Assembly: GCA_947650365.1 (NCBI GenBank)
Contig: OX393551.1
Coordinates: 2,624,001-2,688,000, forward strand
Reading direction: 5' to 3'
Source of the DNA: Chamaelirium japonicum
Lineage: Eukaryota; Streptophyta; Magnoliopsida; Liliales; Melanthiaceae
Length of the DNA: 64,000 nucleotides
The notes beneath the pieces are model-generated. The model saw nothing but the letters and a program-made list of their open reading frames with translations. It was not told the origin of the DNA and made no database searches. Each line of letters begins with the position of its first letter. The stretch's first letter is position 1. A program made the position numbers and the translations under genes. Below, in pieces: positions 39,907-52,290 of the stretch.

Positions 39907-40390
39907 GAATGGATCGTACGAATGAAATAGAATGGATTCGCATGAATGTATCCGAATGGATCGTACGAAGGAATTAGAATGGATCGTACGAATGAATTAG
40001 AATGGATAGTATGAATGAATTAGAATGGATAGTACGAATGAATTAGAATGGATACTACGAATGAATTAGAATGGATTGTACGAATGAATTAGAGTGGATC
40101 GTATGAATGAATTAGAGTGGATCGTATGAATGAATTAGAATTGATCGTGCGAATGAATTAGAATGGATCGTGCGAATGAATTAGAATGGGTCGTACGAAT
40201 GAATTAGAATGGATACACGATCCAGATCCATTCTAATTCATTCGCACGATCCATTCTAATTCATTCGTACGATCCATTCTATTTCATTCGTATGACCCAT
40301 TCTAATTCATAAGTACGATCCATTCTAATTCATTCGCACAATCCATTATGATTCATTCATACGAATCCATTCTATTTCATTCGCACGAAT
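39907..40390. repeat. Minus block 39907-40219, then short plus block
   Basis: An orphan junction core GGATTCGCATGAATGTATCC (39934-39953) runs straight back into minus units (GAATGG), with no plus arm. Junction GGATACACGATCCAGATC (40211-40228) starts the plus part, which carries CATAAGTACG and CATACGAATCC as at 19.45 kb. Confidence 0.88.
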
Positions 40391-41000
40391 GGATTGAACG
40401 AATGAATTAGAATGGATCGTTTGAGTGAATGCGAATGGATCGTGCGAATGAATTAGAATGGATTGTACGAATGAAATAGAATGGATCGTATGAATGAATT
40501 AGAATGGATTGAATTAGAATGAATCGTACGAATGAATTAGAATGAATCATACCGTACGAATGAATTAGAATGGATCATACGAAGGAATTAGAATGGATCG
40601 TACGAATGAATTAGAATGGATCGTACGAATGAATTAGAATGGATCATACGAAGAAATTAGAATGGATCGTATGAAGGAATTAGAATAGATAGTACGAATG
40701 AATTAGAATGGATACCTTCGTGCAAATGAATTAGAATGGATCGTACGAATGAGTAAGAATGGATCGTACAAATGAAATAGAATGGATCGTATGAATGAAT
40801 TAGAATGGATCGTGCAAATGAATTAGAATGGATCGTACGAATGAATTAGAATAGATTGTGCGAATGAATTAGAATGAATCGTACGAATGAATTAGAATGG
40901 ATCGTACGAATTAATTAGAATGGATCGTATGAATGAATTAGAATGGATCGTGCGAATGAATTAGAATGGATCGTACGAATGAAATAGAATGGATTCGCAC
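40391..41000 (-). repeat. Minus block
   Basis: It begins GAACGAATG then CGTTTGAGTGAATGCG, the short form, CATACCGTACG and the inverted composite module. The same order recurs at about 61258-61660. It ends at junction GGATTCGCACGAATGTATCC (40991-41010). Confidence 0.88.
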
Positions 41001-41921
41001 GAATGTATCCATTCTAATTCATTCGTACGATCCATTCTAATTCATTCGTACAATCCATTCTAATTCATTCGCACGATCCATTCTAATTCATTCGCACGAA
41101 TGAATCCATTCTAATTCATTCGTATGATCCATTCTAATTTATTAGCATGAATATATCCATTCAAATTCATTCTAATTCATTCGTACGATCCATTCTAATT
41201 CATTCGCACAATCCATTCTAATTCATTCGTACGATCCGTTCTAATTCATTCGTACGATCCATTCTAATTTATTCGCACGATCCATTCGAATTCATTCATA
41301 CGATCCATTCTAATTCATTCATATGATCCATTCTAATTCATTCGCACGATCCATTCTTACTCATTCGTACGATCCATTCTAATTCATTCGCACGATCCAT
41401 TCTAATTCATTAATACGATCCATTCTAATTCATTTGCACGATTCATTCTAATTCATTCATACGATCCATTCTAATTCATTTGTACGATCCATTCTAATTC
41501 ATTTGTACTATCCATTCTAATTCCTTCGTACGATCCATTCTAATTCCTTCGTACGATCCATTCTAATTCATTCGTACGATCCATTCTAATTCATTCGTAC
41601 GATCCATTCAAATTCATTCGTACGATCCATTCTAATTCATTCGCATGATCCATTCTCCATTCTAATTCCTTCGTACGATCCATTCTAATTCCTTCGTATC
41701 CATTCTAAGTCACTCATACGATCCATTCTAATTCATTCATACGATCCATTCTAATTCATTCGCATGAATGTATCCATTCTAATTCATTCGTACGATCCAT
41801 TCTAATTCATTCATACGATCCATTCTAATTCATTCATACGATCCATTCTAATTCATTCGCATGAATGTATCCATTCTAATTCATTCGTACGATCCATTCT
41901 AATTCATTCGTACGATCCATT
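41001..41921 (+). repeat. Plus block
   Basis: Rich in 28-bp GAATGTATCC units. It has truncated units at about 41652 (CATTCTCCATTC) and 41694 (CCTTCGTATCC). It ends GATCCATTGAATTAG. Confidence 0.87.
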
Positions 41922-43336
41922 GAATTAGAATGGATCATACGAAGGAATTAGAATGGATCGTACGAATGAATTAAAATGGATCGTATGAATGAATTAGAAT
42001 GGATCGTACGAAGGAATTAGAATGGATCGTACGAAGGAATTAGAATGGATAGTACAAATGAATTAGAATGGATCGTACGAATGAATTAGAATGGATCGTA
42101 TGAATGAATTAGAATGGATCGTGCGAATGAATTAGAATGGATCGTGCGAATGAAATAGAATGGATCGTACGAATGAGTAAGAATGGATCGTACGAATGAA
42201 ATAGAATGGATCGTACGAATGAATTAGAATGGATTGAATTAGAATGAATCATACGAATGAATTAGAATGGATCGTGCGAATGAAATAGAATGGATCGTAC
42301 GAATGAATTAGAATGGATTGAATTAGAATGGATCGTACGATAAGAATGGATCGTACGAATGAAATAGAATAGATCGTACGGATAATTAGAATGGATAGTA
42401 CGAATTAATTAGAATGGATACCTTCGTGCAAATGAATTAGAATGGATCGTACGAATGAGTAAGAATGGATCGTACGAATGAAATAGAATGGATCGTATGA
42501 ATGAATTAGAATGGATCATGGGAATGAATTAGAATGGATCGTACGAATGAATTAGAATAGATTGTGCGAATGAATTAGAATAGATCGTACGAATGAATTA
42601 GAATGGATCGTACGAATGAAATAGAATGGATCGTATGAATGAATTAGAATGGATCGTGCGAATGAATTAGAATGGATACCTTCGTGCAAATGAATTAGGA
42701 TGGATCGTACAAATGAGTAAGAATGGATCGTACGAATGAAATAGAATGGATCGTATGAACGAATTAGAATAGATCGTACGAATGAATTAGAATGGATTAT
42801 ACGAATGAATTAGAATGGATCGTATGAATGAATTAGAATGGATCGTTTGAGTGAATGCGAATGGATCGTGCGAATGAATTAGAATGGATTGAATTAGAAT
42901 GGATCGTATGAATGAAATAGAATGGATCGTACGAATGAATTAGAATGGATTGAATTAGAATGAATCGTACGAATGAATAAGAATGGATCGTACGAATGAA
43001 TTAGAATGGATCGTACAAATGAATTAGAATGGATCGTACGAATGAAATAGAATGGATCGTACGAAGGAATTAGAATAGATCATACGAAGAAATTAGAATG
43101 GATCGTACGAATGAATTAGAATGGATTGAATTAGAATGAATCGTACGAATGAATTAGAATGAATCATACCGTACGAATGAATTAGAATGGATCATACGAA
43201 GGAATTAGAATGGACCGTACGAATGAATTATAATGGATCGTACGAATGAATTAGAATGGATCGTATGAATGAATTAGAATGGATCGTGTGAATGAATTAG
43301 AATGGATCGTACGAATGAAATAGAATGGATTCGCAC
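41922..43336 (-). repeat. Minus block, 1.4 kb
   Basis: It contains four or more short-form units (ATTGAATTAGAATG), the ACGATAAGAATGG variant, and inverted composite modules near 42400 and 42670. It ends at junction GGATTCGCACGAATGTATCC (43327-43346). Confidence 0.88.
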
Positions 43337-43898
43337 GAATGTATCCATTCTAATTCATTAATACGATCCATTCAAATTCATTAGCACAATCTATTCTAAT
43401 TCATTCGTACGATCCATTCTAATTCATTCGCATGATCCATTCTAATTCATTCGCACGAATGTATCCATTCTAATTCATTTGTACGAATGTATCCACTCTA
43501 ATTCATTCGTACGATCCATTTTAATTCATTAGCACGATCCATTCTAATTCATTCGTACGATCCATTCTAATTCATTTATACGATCCAATCTAATTCATTC
43601 ATACGATCCATTCTAATTCATTCGTACGATCCATTCTAATTCATTCGTACGATCCATTCTAATTTGTGTGAATGTATGCATTCTAATTCATTCGTACGAT
43701 CCATTCTAATTCATTCGTACAATCCATTCTAATTCATTCGCACGATCCATTCTAATTCATTCACATGATCCATTCTAATTCATTCGTACGATCGATTCTA
43801 ATTCATCCATTCTAATTCATTTGTACTATCCATTCTAATTCCTTCGTACGATCCATTTTAATTCATTCGCACGAATGTATCCATTCTAATTCACTCGT
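43337..43898 (+). repeat. Plus block, left arm of a segment repeated at the window end
   Basis: From about 43575 the order TTTATACGATCCAATC, TTGTGTGAATG, CGATCGATTC and AATTCATCCATTC matches 63358-63650 (ATCGATTC at 43791 and 63542, offset 19,751 bp). It ends CACTCGTACGAATAG. Confidence 0.89.
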
Positions 43899-44342
43899 AC
43901 GAATAGATCGTATGAATGAATTAGAATGGATCGTACGAATGAATTAGAATGGATCGTGCTAATGAATTAGAATGGATCGTACGAATGAATTAGAATAGAT
44001 TGTGCGAATGAATTAGAATGGATCGTACGAATGAATTAGAATGGATCGTACGAATGAATTAGACTAGATTGTGCGAATGGATTAGAATGGATCATACGAT
44101 TGAGTAAGAATGGATTGTACAAATGAAATAGAATAGATCGTACGAATGAATTAGAATGGATCGTATGAATGAATTAGAATTGATCGTACGAATGAGTAAG
44201 AATGGATCGTACGAATGAATTAGAATGGATTGAATTAGAATGAATCGTACGAATGAATTAGAATGGATCGTATGAATGAATTAGAATGGATTGTGCGAAT
44301 GAATTAGAATGGGTCGTACGAATGAATTAGAATGGATACACG
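43899..44342 (-). repeat. Minus block, right arm of the segment repeated at the window end
   Basis: The CGTGCTAATG, GACTAGATTG, CGATTGAGTAAG and short-form ATTGAATTAGAATG order repeats at 63651-64000. It ends GGGTCGTACG then junction GGATACACGATCCAGATC (44334-44351). Confidence 0.89.
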
Positions 44343-45269
44343 ATCCAGATCCATTCTAATTCATTCGCACAATCTATTCTCATACGATCCATTCTAATTC
44401 ATTCGCACGAATGTATCCATTCTAATTCATTCGCACGAATGTATCCATTCCAATTCATTTGTACGATCCATTCTAATTCATTCGCACAATCTATTCTAAT
44501 TCATTCGTACGATCAATTCTAATTCATTAGCATGATCCATTCTAATTCATTCGTACGATCTATTCTATTTCATTCGTACTATCCATTCTAATTCATTCGT
44601 ACTATCCATTCTAATTCCTTCGTACGATCCATTCTAATTCATTCATACGATCCATTCTAATTCATTCGCACGATCCATTCTAATTCATGCATACGATCCA
44701 TTCTAATTCATTACTACGATCCATTCTAATTCATTCGTACGATCCATTCTAATTCCGTCGTATGATCCATTCTAATTTATTCGCACGATCCATTCTAATT
44801 CATTCGTACGATCCATTCTATTTCATTCGTACGATCCATGCTAATTCATTCGCACAATCTATTCTAATTCATTCATACGATCCATTCTAATTCATTCGTA
44901 CGATCCATTCTAATTCATTCGCACGATCCATTCAAATTCATTCGTACGATCCATTCTATTTCATTCGTACGATCCATTCTATTTTATTCGTACGATCCAT
45001 TCTTACTCATTTGTACGATCCATCATTCGTGCGATACCTTCGTGCAAATGAATTAGGATGGATCGTACGAATGAGTAAGAATGGATCGTACGAATGAAAT
45101 AGAATGGATCGTATGAATGAATTAGAATGGATCGTATGAATGAGTAAGAATGGATCGTGCGAATAAATTAGAATGGATCGTATGAATAAATTAGAATGGA
45201 TCGTGCGAATGAATTAGAATATGGATAGTACGAAGGAATTAGAATGGATCGTACAAATGAATTCGAATG
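44343..45269. repeat. Plus block 44343-45030 then short minus block
   Basis: Plus units include CATTACTACG and CCGTCGTATG. The flip at about 45030 is irregular (CATCATTCGTGCGATACC). The minus part opens with the inverted composite module and ends TTCGAATGTATCCTTTC. Confidence 0.87.
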
Positions 45270-46202
45270 TATCCTTTCTAATTCATTCGTACGATCTATT
45301 CTAATTCCTTTGTACGATCCATTCTAATTCATTCGCACGATCTATTCTAATTCATTCGCACAATCTATTCTAATTCATTCGTACGATCCATTCTAATTCA
45401 TTCGTACGATCCATTCTAATTCAATCGCACGCTATTCTAATTCATTCGCACGCTATTCTAATTCATTCGTACGATCCATTCTAATTCATTTGTACGATCC
45501 ATTCTAATTCATTCGTACGATCCATTCTAATTCATTCGTACGATCCATTCTTACTCATTCGTACGATCCATTCTTACTCCTTCGTACGATCCATTCTAAT
45601 TCATTCATACGATCCATTCTTACTCATTCGTACGATCCATTCGTATCCATTCTAATTCATTCGTACAAATGGATTAGAATGGATCGTACGAATGAATTAG
45701 AATGGATACATTCGAGCGAATGAATTAGAATGGATCGTATGAATGAATTAGATTAGATCATATGAATGAATTAGAATGGATTGTATGAATTAGAATGGAT
45801 ACCTTCGTGCAAATGAAATAGAATGGATCGTACGAATGAATTAGAGTAGATTGTGCGAATGGATTAGAATGGATCATACGATTGAGTAAGAATGGATTGT
45901 ACGAATGAAATAGAAAAGATCGTACGAATGAATTAGAATGGATCGTACGAATGAATTAGAATGGATCGTTCGAATGAATTAGAATGGATCGTACGAATGA
46001 ATTAGAATGGATCGTACGAATGAATTAGAATGGATCGTACGAATGAATTAGAATGGATCGTGCGAATGAATTAGAATGGATCGTACGAATAAATTAGAAT
46101 GGATCGTACGAATGAATTAGAATGGATCGTAGTAATGAATTAGAATGGATCCTACGAATGAATTAGAATAGATTGTGCAAATGAATTAGAATGGATCTGG
46201 AT
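45270..46202. repeat. Plus block to 45664, then minus block
   Basis: Two adjacent 18-bp units (ATTCGCACGCTATTC, about 45421-45457) are internal deletions. The minus part repeats the GAGTAGATTG series of 22491 and 29878 at 45844, then CGTAGTAATG and GGATCCTACG before junction GATCTGGATCGTGTATCC (46194-46211). Confidence 0.88.
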
Positions 46203-47406
46203 CGTGTATCCATTCTAATTCATTCGTACGACCCATTCTAATTCATTCGCACGATCCATTCTAATTCATTCGTACGATCCATTCAAATTCATTCGTACGA
46301 TTCATTCTAATTCAATCCATTCTAATTCATTCGTACGATCCATTCTTACTCAATCGTACGATCGATTCTAATTCATTCATACGATCCATTCTAATTCATT
46401 CGTACGATCTATTCTATTTCATTCGTACAATCCATTCTTACTCAATCGTATGATCCATTCTAATCCATTCGCACAATCTAGTCTAATTCATTCGTACGAT
46501 CCATTCTAATTCATTCATACGATCCATTCTAATTCATTCGCACAATCTATTCTAATTCATTCGTACGATCCATTCTAATTCATTCGCACGATCCATTCTA
46601 ATTCATTCGTACGATCCATTCTAATTCATTCGCACAATCTATTCTAATTCATTCGTACGATCCATTCTAATTCATTCGCACGATCCATTCTAATTCATTC
46701 GTACGATCCATTCTAATTCATTTATACGATCCAATCTAATTCATTCATACGATCCATTCTAATTCATTCGTACGATCCATTCTAATTCATTCGTACGATC
46801 CATTCTAATTCGTGCGAATGTATCCATTCTAATTCATTCGTATGATCCATTCTAATTCATTCGTACAATCCATTCTAATTCATTCGTACGATTCATTCTA
46901 ATTCATTCGCACGATCCATTCTAATTCATTCATACGATCCATTCTAATTCATTCGTATGTATCCATTCTAATTCATTCATACGATCCATTCTAATTCTAC
47001 GATCCATTCTTACTCATTCGTATTATCCATTTTAATTCATTCACACGAATGTATCAACTCTAATTCATTCGTATGATCCATTCTAATTCATTCGCACGAA
47101 TGTATCCATTCTAATTCAATCCATTCGAATTCATTCGTACGATCCATTCTTACTCATTCGTACGATCCATTCTAATTCATTCGCACGAATTAATCCATTC
47201 TAATTCATTCGTATGATCCATTCTAATTCATTCATACGATCCATTCTAATTCATTCGTACGATCCATTCTAATTTATTCGCACGATCCATTCTAATTCAT
47301 TCATACGATCCATTCTAATTCATTCATATGATCCATTCTAATTCATTCACACGATCCATTCTAATTCATTCGTACGATCCATTCTATTTCATTCATACGA
47401 TCCATT
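46203..47406 (+). repeat. Plus block, 1.2 kb
   Basis: The first ~300 bp are shared with 33647 and 58446. Around 46700-46810 the TTTATACGATCCAATC then CGTGCGAATGTATCC order resembles 43575 and 63358. It ends CATACGATCCATTAGAATGG. Confidence 0.88.
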
Positions 47407-47541
47407 AGAATGGATACCTTCGTGCAAATGAATTAGAATGGATCGTACGAATGAGTAAGAATGGATCGTACGAATGAAATAGAATGCATCGTATGAATGA
47501 AATAGAATGGATCGTATGAATGAATTAGAATGGATACATTC
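47407..47541 (-). repeat. Short minus block
   Basis: One inverted composite module (ACCTTCGTGC, GAGTAAG, GAAATAG), ending at junction GGATACATTCGTGCGAATCC (47532-47551). Confidence 0.88.
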
Positions 47542-48266
47542 GTGCGAATCCATTCTATTTCATTCGTACGATCCATTCTAATTCATTCGCACGATCCATT
47601 CTAATTCATTCATACGATCCATTCTAATTCCTTCGTACGATCCATTCTAATTCATTCGTACGATCCATTCTAATTCATTCGCACGATCCATTCTAATTCA
47701 TGCATACGATCCATTCTAATTCATTCGTACGATCCATTCTAATTCATTCGTACGATCCATTCTAATTCATTCGCACAATCTATTCTAATTCATTCGTACG
47801 ATCCATTCTAATTCATTCGAACGATCCATTCTAATTCATTCATACGATCCATTCTATTTCATTCGTACGATCCATTCTTACTCATTCGTACGATCCATTC
47901 TAATTCATTTGCACGAAGGTATCCATTCTACGTCATTCGTACTATCCATTCTAATTCCTTCGTACGATCCATTCTAATTCCTTCGTACGATCCATTCGGA
48001 TACATTCGTGCGAATCCATTCTATTTCATTCGTACGATCCATTCTAATTCATTCGCACGATCCATTCTAATTCATTCGTACGATCCATTCTAATCCATTC
48101 GTACGATCCATTCTAATTCATTCGTACGATCCATTCTAATTCATTCGCACAATCTATTCTAATTCATTCGTACGATCCATTCTAATTCATTCGCACGATC
48201 CATTCTTACTCATTCGTACGATCCATTCTAATTCATTCGCACGATCCATTCTAATTCATTAATATG
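47542..48266 (+). repeat. Plus block holding the left arm of a long palindrome
   Basis: It contains the composite module, then an orphan junction core CGGATACATTCGTGCGAATCC starting at 47997 with no minus block before it. Positions about 47815-48130 are mirrored at about 48288-48603. It flips at TTAATATGAGTTAG. Confidence 0.89.
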
Positions 48267-48603
48267 AGTTAGAATGAATTAGAATGGATCGTACGAATGA
48301 ATTAGAATCGATCGTACGAATGAATTAGAATGGATCGTACGAATGAATTAGAATGGATCGTGCGAATGAATTAGAATGGATCATACGAATGAAATAGAAT
48401 GGATTCGCACGAATGTATCCGAATGGATCGTACGAAGGAATTAGAATGGATCGTACGAAGGAATTAGAATGGATAGTACGAATGAATTAGAATTGATACC
48501 TTCATGCAAATGAATTAGAATGGATCGTACGAATGAGTAAGAATGGATCGTACGAATGAAATAGAATAGATCGTATGAATGAATTAGAATGGATCGTGCG
48601 AAT
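47815..48603. repeat. Long imperfect palindrome centred near 48209
   Basis: Left arm 47815-48130 and right arm 48288-48603 are reverse complements at the level of unit variants, not just consensus: TATTTC, TTACTC, TTTGCAYGAAGG, ACTATC, CCTTCG, CCTTCG, CGGATACATTCG, TATTTC, CGCACG follow the same order. The orphan core at 47998-48017 mirrors 48401-48420 exactly. About 150 bp separates the arms. Confidence 0.88.
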
Positions 48604-49063
48604 GAATTAGAAAGGAATAGAATGGATTCATTCTAATTCATACGATCGTACTAATGAATTAGAATAGATTGTGCGAATGAATTAGAATGGATCGTACGAA
48701 TGAATTAGAAAGGATATATTCGTGCGAATGAATTAGAATAGATCGTACGAATGAGATAGAATGGATCGTACGAATGAATTAGAATGGATACATTCATGCG
48801 AATGAATTAGAATGGATCATAAGAATGAATTAGAATGGATCGTACGAATGAAATAGAATGGATTGTACGAATGAGATAGAATGGATCGTACTAATGAATT
48901 AGAATGGATACATTCATGTGAATGAATTAGCATGGATCGTACGAATGAATTAGAATGGCTACATTCGTGCGAATGAATTAGAATGGATCATACGAAGGAA
49001 TTAGAATGGATCGTATGAATAAATTAGAATGGATACACGATCCAGATCCATTCTAATTCATTC
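48267..49063. repeat. Minus block with two tiny plus insertions
   Basis: Minus units with a plus fragment of about one unit at 48628-48650 (ATTCATTCTAATTCATACG) and another at 49040-49063 after junction GGATACACGATCCAGATC (49031-49048). Orphan core GGATTCGCACGAATGTATCC is at 48401-48420. Confidence 0.86.
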
Positions 49064-50332
49064 GTGCGAATGAATTAGAATGGATCGTATGAGTGTGAAT
49101 GAATTAGAATGGATTGTGCGAATGAATTAGAATGGATCGTACGAATGAATTAGAATGGTTCGTACGAATGAATTAGAATGGATACATTCGTGCAAAAGAA
49201 GTAGAATGGATTGTATGAATGAATTAGAATGGATCGTGCGAATGAATTAGAATGGATCGTACGAATGAGTAAGAATGGATCGTACGAATGAATTAGAATG
49301 GATCGTACGAATGAATTAGAATGGATCGTACGAATGAATTAGAATAGATCGTGCAAATGAATTAGAATAGATTGTGCGCATGAATTAGAATGGATCGTAC
49401 GAATGAATTAGAATGGATCGTACGAATGAATTAGAATGGATCGTACGAATGAATTAGAATGGATCATAGTAATGAATTAGAATGGATCCTACGAATGAAT
49501 TAGAATAGCGTGCGAATGAATTAGAATGGATCGTACGAATGAATTAGAATGGATCGTACGAATGAATTAGAATGGATCGTATGAATGAATTAGAATAGAT
49601 TATACGAATGAAATAGAATAGATCGTACGAATGAAATAGAATGGATTCGTATGAATGAATTAGAATGGATCGTGCGAATGAATTAGAATGGATCGTACTT
49701 ATGAATTAGAATGGGTCATACGAATGAAATCGAATGGATCGTACGAATGAATTAGAATGGATCGTGCGAATGAATTAGAATGGATCGTACGAATGATTTA
49801 GAATGGATCGTTCGAATGAATTAGAATAGATTGTGCGAATGAATTAGAATGGATTGTACGAATGAATTAGAATGGATCGTACGAAGGAATTAGAATGGAT
49901 CATACGAATGAATTAGAATGGATCGTACGAATGAATTAGAATGGATTGAATTAGAATGAATCGTATGAATGAATTAGAATGGATTGTACGAATGAATTAG
50001 AATGGATCGTACGAATGAAATAGAATGGATCGTATGAATGAATTAGAATGGATCGTGCGAATGAATTAGAATGGATCGTACGAATGAATGAGAATAGATT
50101 GTGCGAATGAATTAGAATGGATCGTACGAATGAATTAGAATGGATCGTACGAATGAATTAGAAAGGATACATTCGTGCGAATGAATTAGAATGGATCGTA
50201 CAATCCATTCTAATTCATTCGTACGATCCATTCTAATTAATTCGTACGATCCATTCTAACTCATTCGTACGATCCATTCTTACTCATTCGTACGATCTAT
50301 TCTAATACATTCGTACGATCCATTCTAATTCA
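49064..50332. repeat. Minus block to 50202 then short plus block
   Basis: The GTGTGAATG unit, GCAAAAGAAGTAG variant and GAGTAAG order near 49090-49280 recurs at 52730-52920 and 53170-53330. The plus part (50203-50332) is about six units, ending CATGCGAATGAATTAGC. Confidence 0.87.
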
Positions 50333-51231
50333 TGCGAATGAATTAGCATGGATCGTACGAATGAATTAGAATGGATACCTTCGTGCAAATAATTAGAATG
50401 GATCATACGAATGAGTAAGAATGGATCGTACGAATGAAATAGAATTGATCGTTTGAATGAATTAGAATGGATCGTGCGAATGAATTAGAATGGATCGTAC
50501 GAATGAATTAGAATAGATTGTGCGAATGAATTAGAATGGATCGTACGAATGAATTAGAATGGATCGTACGAATGAATTAGAAAGGATAAATTCGTGCGAA
50601 TGAATTAGAATGGATACCTTCGTGCAAATGAATTAGGATGGATCGTACGAATGAGTAAGAATGGATCGTACGAATGAAATAGAATGGATCGTATGAATGA
50701 ATTAGAATGGATCGCACGAATGAATTGGAATGGATACATTCGTGCGAATGAATTAGAATGGATCGTATGAATGAATTAGAGTGGATACATTCGTACAAAT
50801 AGATTAGAATGGATCGTACGAATGAATTAGAATGGATACATTCGTGCGAATGAATTAGAATGGATCGTATGAATGAATTAGATTGGATCGTATGAATGAA
50901 TTAGAATGGATTGTATGAATTAGAATGGATACCTTCGTGCGAATGAATTAGACTGGATCGTACGAATAAAATAGAATGGATTGTGTGAATGAATTAGAAT
51001 GGATCGTGCGAATGAATTAGAATGGATCGTTTTAATGAATTAGAATGGATCGTGCGAATGAATTAGAATGAATCGTACGAATGAGTAAGAATGGATCGTA
51101 CGAATGAATTAGAATGGATTGAATTAGAATGAATCGTACGAATGAATTATACTGGATCGTGCGAATGAATTAGAATGGATCGTACGAATGAATTAGAATG
51201 GATCGTATGAATGAATTAGAATGGATACACA
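50333..51231 (-). repeat. Minus block before the junction cluster
   Basis: It includes 50577-50798, an apparent minus-strand open frame made only of satellite. From about 50980 to its end it is the first copy of a duplicated segment repeated 518-541 bp downstream. Confidence 0.87.
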
Positions 51232-52290
51232 ATCCAGATCCATTCTAATTCATTCGTATGATCCATTCTAATTCATTCGTACGATCCATTCTAATTCATT
51301 CGCACGATCCATTCTAATTCATTCGCACGATCCAGTCTAATTCATTCGCATGAATTAGAATTAGAATGGATACACGATCCAGATCCATTCTAATTCATTC
51401 GCACAATCTATTCTAATTCATTCGTAGGATCGTGCGAATGAATTAGAATGGATCGTGCGAATGAATTAGAATGGATCGTACGAAAGAAATAGAATGGATT
51501 GTGTGAATGAATTAGAATGGATCGTGCGAATGAATTAGAATGGATCGTATTATTGAATTAGAATGGATCGTGCGAATGAATTAGAATGGATCATACGAAT
51601 GAGTAAGAATGGATCGTACGAATGAATTAGAATGGATTGAATTAGAATGAATCGTACGAATGAATTAGACTGGATCGTGCGAATGAATTAGAATGGATCG
51701 TACGAATGAATTAGAATGGATCGTATGAATGAATTAGAATGGATACACGATCCAGATCCATTCTAATTCATTCGTACGATCCATTCTAATTCATTCGTAC
51801 GATCCATTCTAATTCATTCGTACGATCCATTCTAATTCATTCGCACGATCCATTCTAATTCATTCGCACGATCCAGTCTAATTCATTCGCATGAATTAGA
51901 ATTAGAATGGATACACGATCCAGATCCTTTCTAATTCATTCGCACAATCTATTCTAATTCATTCGTCGGATCGTGCGAATGAATTAGAATGGATCGTGCG
52001 AATGAGTTAGAATGGATCGTACGAATGAATTAGAATGGATCGTGCGAATGAATTAGAATGGATCGTACGAATGAATTAGAATGGGTCGTACGAATGAATT
52101 AGAATGGATACACGATCCAGATCCATTCTAATTCATTCGCACAATCTATTCTAATTCATTCGTAGGATCGTGCGAATGAATTAGAATGGATCGTGCGAAT
52201 GAGTTAGAATGGATCGTACGAATGAATTAGAATGGATCGTACGAATGAATTAGAATGGATCGTACGAATGAATTAGAAAGCATACATTCG
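51232..52290. repeat. Junction cluster: rapid alternation of orientation
   Basis: Seven or more flips occur in 1 kb. Junction GGATACACGATCCAGATC is at 51223 (one base off), 51368, 51741, 51909 and 52106. The opposite flip, CGTAGGATCGTGCG, is at 51423, 51964 (as CGTCGG) and 52161. The segment from 50981 is duplicated with an offset of 518 bp on the left and 541 bp on the right, one 23-bp unit different. Confidence 0.88.
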
